This document shows positions 21,238 through 23,910 of a stretch of DNA of 23,910 bases, in pieces. Below the pieces are notes generated by a model. It did not search any database and was not told where the DNA came from. It saw only the letters and a list, made by a program, of their open reading frames with translations. The position numbers were made by a program, and so were the translations under genes. Every line of letters starts with the position of its first letter. Within the stretch, counting starts at the first letter, position 1. This stretch comes from Gammaproteobacteria bacterium (lineage in GTDB: Bacteria > Pseudomonadota > Gammaproteobacteria > GCA-001735895): the NCBI GenBank assembly GCA_015494335.1, contig WGBK01000111.1, positions 1 to 23,910 of the forward strand, in the 5' to 3' direction.

Positions 21238-22872
21238 TTATCCCGCGCAGCAGGAAAGCTGCGACACATCCTTGCTAAAGGTCTGGGCACAGAGCTTGAG
21301 GCCTTCCGCCCAGGTCAGGTACGGAAACAGCTCGTTGGCCAGATCCTGCGTGGTCATCCGGTTGCGGATGGCCAATACCGCGGTCTGAATCATCTCGCCC
21401 GCCTCGGGGGCCAGGATCTGCGCACCGAGGATGCGACCACTGCCAGCCTCGGCTACCAGTTTGACGAAGCCTCGGGTTTCGAAATTGGCCAAGGCCCGGG
21501 GCACATTCTCGAGTTCCAGCACGCGACTGTCGGTCTCGATATCGACGGCATGGGCCTGCTCTTCGCTGAGCCCCACGGTGGCCACCTGCGGATCGGTGAA
21601 GATCACCGCCGGCAGGGCCGAGAGATCCAGTGCTGCATCGCCACCGGTCATGTTGATGGCCGCACGGGTACCGGCTGCGGCAGCGACATAGACGAACTGG
21701 GGCATGTCACTGCAATCGCCGGCGGCAAATACCGTCGGTACTGAGCTGCGCATATGGTCATCGACAACAATGGCCCCGTTTTTTCGGGTCTCGACGCCGA
21801 TGGCCTCGAGGTTCAGCGAACCGGTATTGGGCCTGCGCCCGGTGGCCACCAGCAGGCGGTCCCCACGGAATGGGCCATGAGCGGTCTCGACCTCGAACTG
21901 CTTTCCGTCATGGTTCACGCGCTCGATGCCGGCCTGCTCGATGACTTCGATCCCTTCCTCGCGGAAAGCTGCGGTCAGGCCTTCGCCCAGTAGCGGATCC
22001 TCGCGGAACAGCAGCCGACTACGCGCGAGAAGGGTCACCCGGGCACCCAGCCGGAGCCAGGCCTGAGCAATCTCCACCGCGATCACCGACGAACCGATCA
22101 CCAACAGATGCTCGGGGGTCTCCTCCGCGAACAGGGCTTCGGTGGAGGTCCAGAAAGGGGTTTCCGCAAGCCCCGGTACCGGCGGCAGGGAGGGACTGGC
22201 TCCGCTGGCGACCAGAATGCGATCCGCCTGCAGGGTCCGGTTGCTGCCATCGGGCTGGCGGATCGCGAGGGTCCGGGCATCCACGAAACTGGCCTCGCCG
22301 TGCAGCAGTCGAATGGAAGGCCGGGATTCGAGGATATTCTCGTACTTGGCGGCACGCAGCTCCTCGACACGGGCTCGTTGCTGCTCGAGCAGGCGCAAAC
22401 GGTCGATCCGGGGTTCCCGGTCGGCCAGGCCGTCGAAGGGATTGTGGCGTTGTTGCTGCGCCAGTTGCGCCGCACGGATCATGATCTTGGACGGAACACA
22501 ACCGATGTTGACGCAGCTGCCGCCGATCACCTCGTTGCGCTCGATCAGTGTCACCTCGGCACCTTCATCGGCGGCGCGCAGGGCGGCGGCAAAGGCGGCG
22601 GAGCCGGTGCCGATGATGGCAATCTGCAGTTTCCCCCCCCCCTTCCTGATCGGTCCTTCATCCTCTTCGATCAGGCGGGCGCGGTAGCCCCGGCTGGCCA
22701 CGGCATCGAGCAGTTGCTGCAACGGCGTATCACCCTGAAGGGTGATCTCGGCGCGTTGTTGCGGGTAGGAAACGCGCGCATCCACGCCTTCGAGGGCGTT
22801 CAGGGCCTGTTCGGCGCTGGCGGCGCAATGGTCGCAGGTCATTCCCTCGACATTCAGTTCGATCTTGTGCAT
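21238..22872 (-). CDS. merA: Mercury(II) reductase with N-terminal metal-binding domain
   Basis: MerA is a cytoplasmic FAD enzyme that uses NADPH to reduce Hg2+ to volatile Hg0. The 544-aa protein carries one N-terminal HMA domain (about residues 1-68) with the metal site GMTCDHC (Cys13, Cys16). A flavoprotein core follows, with the FAD motif IIGTGSAAFAAALRA, the redox pair GGSCVNIGCVPSK (Cys120, Cys125), and the C-terminal dimerisation domain. It ends in SQLSCCAG, whose vicinal cysteines (541, 542) pass Hg to the active site. All catalytic cysteines are present, so this is a true MerA rather than a dihydrolipoamide dehydrogenase. It is transcribed from the MerR-controlled promoter 28 bases upstream. 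Confidence 0.97.
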   Translation of the reverse strand: MHKIELNVEGMTCDHCAASAEQALNALEGVDARVSYPQQRAEITLQGDTPLQQLLDAVASRGYRARLIEEDEGPIRKGGGKLQIAIIGTGSAAFAAALRAADEGAEVTLIERNEVIGGSCVNIGCVPSKIMIRAAQLAQQQRHNPFDGLADREPRIDRLRLLEQQRARVEELRAAKYENILESRPSIRLLHGEASFVDARTLAIRQPDGSNRTLQADRILVASGASPSLPPVPGLAETPFWTSTEALFAEETPEHLLVIGSSVIAVEIAQAWLRLGARVTLLARSRLLFREDPLLGEGLTAAFREEGIEVIEQAGIERVNHDGKQFEVETAHGPFRGDRLLVATGRRPNTGSLNLEAIGVETRKNGAIVVDDHMRSSVPTVFAAGDCSDMPQFVYVAAAAGTRAAINMTGGDAALDLSALPAVIFTDPQVATVGLSEEQAHAVDIETDSRVLELENVPRALANFETRGFVKLVAEAGSGRILGAQILAPEAGEMIQTAVLAIRNRMTTQDLANELFPYLTWAEGLKLCAQTFSKDVSQLSCCAG

Positions 22873-22899
22873 GGCGGGTTCCGGTAGTGGTTTGGAACC

Positions 22900-22931
22900 A
22901 GCCTACACTCCGTACTGGACTACGGAGTCAA
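22900..22931 (-). promoter_or_regulatory. MerR-controlled mer promoter/operator
   Basis: Read on the minus strand, TTGACT (-35, at 22926-22931) and TAGGCT (-10, at 22900-22905) are 20 bases apart, the over-long spacing typical of MerR-activated promoters. Between them is a perfect dyad ACTCCGTA/TACGGAGT (22907-22914 and 22921-22928), nearly the same as the known mer operator. It drives merA and the transporter gene. Confidence 0.9.
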
Positions 22932-22938
22932 GCCCGCC

Positions 22939-23352
22939 TCAGCTCCCGGGCTCCGGATCGCGGGATATCGAATAGATGATCGGGCAGGCCTCGCCTTCCC
23001 GGCGGGTTTCGCAGTGCTCGATCAGGTGCTCCAGGGTTTTCTGAATACCGACCAGATCCTCGATCTTCTTGCGCACCAGCTCCAGCTTGGCGCCGGCGAG
23101 GGCGCGGGTCTCGGAACACTGCTGCTCGCCGAGTTGCAGCAGCGACTCGATCTCACGCAGCGTGAAGCCCAGTTCCTGGGCGCGCTTGATGAAGCGGATC
23201 TGCGAGATGGTCTGCTCCGGGTAGTGGCGGTAGCCCTCGAGCGGTTTCGGCGGTTCCTCGACCAACCCGCGCCGCTGGTAGTAGCGAATGGTCTCGATGC
23301 CGACACCGGCCAGACGGGCGGCACGACTGATGGTGGTTTTCTCTGTATTCAT
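22939..23352 (-). CDS. merR: Mercury-responsive MerR regulator
   Basis: This 137-aa MerR protein represses and, with Hg(II), activates the mer promoter just downstream. The N-terminal winged helix-turn-helix (ARLAGVGIETIRYYQRRGLVEEP) is followed by the dimerisation helix. The three mercury ligands Cys79, Cys114 and Cys123 have the same spacing (35 and 9 residues) as Cys82/117/126 of Tn501 MerR, which distinguishes it from copper or zinc sensors. I chose the ATG at 23352; a GTG at 23364 would add four residues. It has the same orientation as merA, unlike the divergent arrangement of Tn21/Tn501, with the operator in the merR-merA gap. Confidence 0.95.
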   Translation of the reverse strand: MNTEKTTISRAARLAGVGIETIRYYQRRGLVEEPPKPLEGYRHYPEQTISQIRFIKRAQELGFTLREIESLLQLGEQQCSETRALAGAKLELVRKKIEDLVGIQKTLEHLIEHCETRREGEACPIIYSISRDPEPGS

Positions 23353-23406
23353 GACCGCACCCACTCCGCATACTTGAACGTTTGAAGGACGAGGCCGGGG
23401 AAAGTT

Positions 23407-23910
23407 CTATTCCGACGCCGCCTTGCGAATCGCCTGCGCCAGGCCTTCGACATCTTCCATGCGGGTTTCCGGGTTCATGAACACGGCTCGCAGGTGCCAG
23501 CGGTCGTTGATGCGGGCCGTGGACAGATGGAAGTCACCAGCCTTGATCAGGCGGTCGCGCAGCGCCAGGTGTTCCTTGTTCCAGTCGGCATAGGCGAAGC
23601 ACAGGATATTGCTCTGGGGTTTGGCCGGGCAGCTGAAATCCGGTTGTTCATCGAAATATCGCCAGGCTTGCTGCGCCAGGGCCGTCTGCTCCTCCACGTA
23701 GCGGGCCAGCCCGGTCTCGCCCAGCGCCGCAACCACCAGGTAGAGCTTGAGACCGAGCGCAGCCTTGGTGCATTCGACAGTGCGCTGGATCAGATCGACG
23801 CCGGGCTGCTGCTTGTCGTGGAACAGATAGCTGGCTTCCTGCTCGAAAGCCTGGTCCAGCCAGCGGTGATCGCGCACCAGCACGGCGGCGCACAGCGGCG
23901 GTGTCAACAG
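23407..23910 (-). CDS. PLP-dependent group II decarboxylase, C-terminal part, cut by window end
   Basis: About 168 C-terminal residues of a pyridoxal-phosphate decarboxylase of the aromatic amino acid / glutamate / diaminobutyrate group are visible; the frame is open to the window edge. Recognisable features of this region are the segment following the (unseen) catalytic lysine, with A-S-Y-L-F-H-D, R-T-V-E-C-T-K-A-A-L-G-L-K-L-Y, G-E-T-G-L-A-R-Y-V, and a C-terminal fold ending H-L-R-A-V-F-M-N-P. The substrate cannot be told without the N-terminal two thirds. It is upstream of merR on the same strand, 54 bases away, with no obvious functional tie to mercury resistance. Confidence 0.85.
   Translation of the reverse strand: MLTPPLCAAVLVRDHRWLDQAFEQEASYLFHDKQQPGVDLIQRTVECTKAALGLKLYLVVAALGETGLARYVEEQTALAQQAWRYFDEQPDFSCPAKPQSNILCFAYADWNKEHLALRDRLIKAGDFHLSTARINDRWHLRAVFMNPETRMEDVEGLAQAIRKAASE

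Overview
The window reads as chromosomal DNA from a high-GC gammaproteobacterium. The hprK–rapZ–EIIA–HPr–mgtE order, a two-ATP-cone NrdA of the Pseudomonas type and a DUF3106/sigma-factor cluster suggest a Chromatiales-like or related lineage. This is inferred from gene content only; no rRNA is present. Coding density is high, the genes look native and intact, and no integrase or transposase gene was seen. Only the genes cut by the window edges are incomplete.

Layout. 1-3745 (+): the downstream part of a regulatory PTS cluster (hprK cut by the window start, rapZ, a mannose-type EIIA, HPr) followed by the magnesium channel gene mgtE. 3933-5453 (+): a large lipoprotein made of DUF5666-like repeats, with a good promoter and a strong terminator. 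5586-6470 (-) and 6617-7096 (+): a divergent pair, an HDOD signalling protein and a small ferritin-like protein. 7158-7799 (+) pdxH converges on pyk (9241-7808, -). 9275-9691 is the richest non-coding stretch. It holds a perfect CRP-type palindrome, a terminator that belongs to no gene (hence a probable small RNA), and three tandem units carrying GGA-loop hairpins of the kind bound by CsrA/RsmA. These lie just before a second big lipoprotein gene (9692-11524, DUF4382 plus DUF5666-like repeats).

11587-14106 (+): a five-gene, tightly overlapped operon (small exported protein, DUF3106 protein, predicted outer-membrane barrel, ECF-type sigma factor, single-TM probable anti-sigma factor) starting at a 28-bp palindrome. 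15059-14136 (-): a ROK sugar kinase. 15248-19995: the aerobic ribonucleotide reductase operon nrdAB, with DnaA boxes and a correctly spaced NrdR box pair at its promoter, a ~310-nt leader, and a 100-bp palindromic element between nrdA and nrdB. 20024-20509 (+): DUF3592 membrane protein.

21232-20525, 22872-21238 and 23352-22939 (all -): a compact mercury-resistance locus (merR, merA, and a MerC-like transporter with a cysteine-rich C-terminal domain resembling BufA2-type bufferin metallophores). A MerR-type operator/promoter lies between merR and merA. The window ends inside a PLP-dependent group II decarboxylase gene (-).

The best candidates for something undescribed are: (i) the MerC-bufferin fusion in a minimal mer operon; (ii) the CRP-linked small RNA plus the GGA-hairpin array at 9290-9574, with a matching CsrA-consensus hairpin behind the other lipoprotein gene at 5474-5487; (iii) the palindromic element, flanked by 7-bp direct repeats, inside the nrdAB operon.
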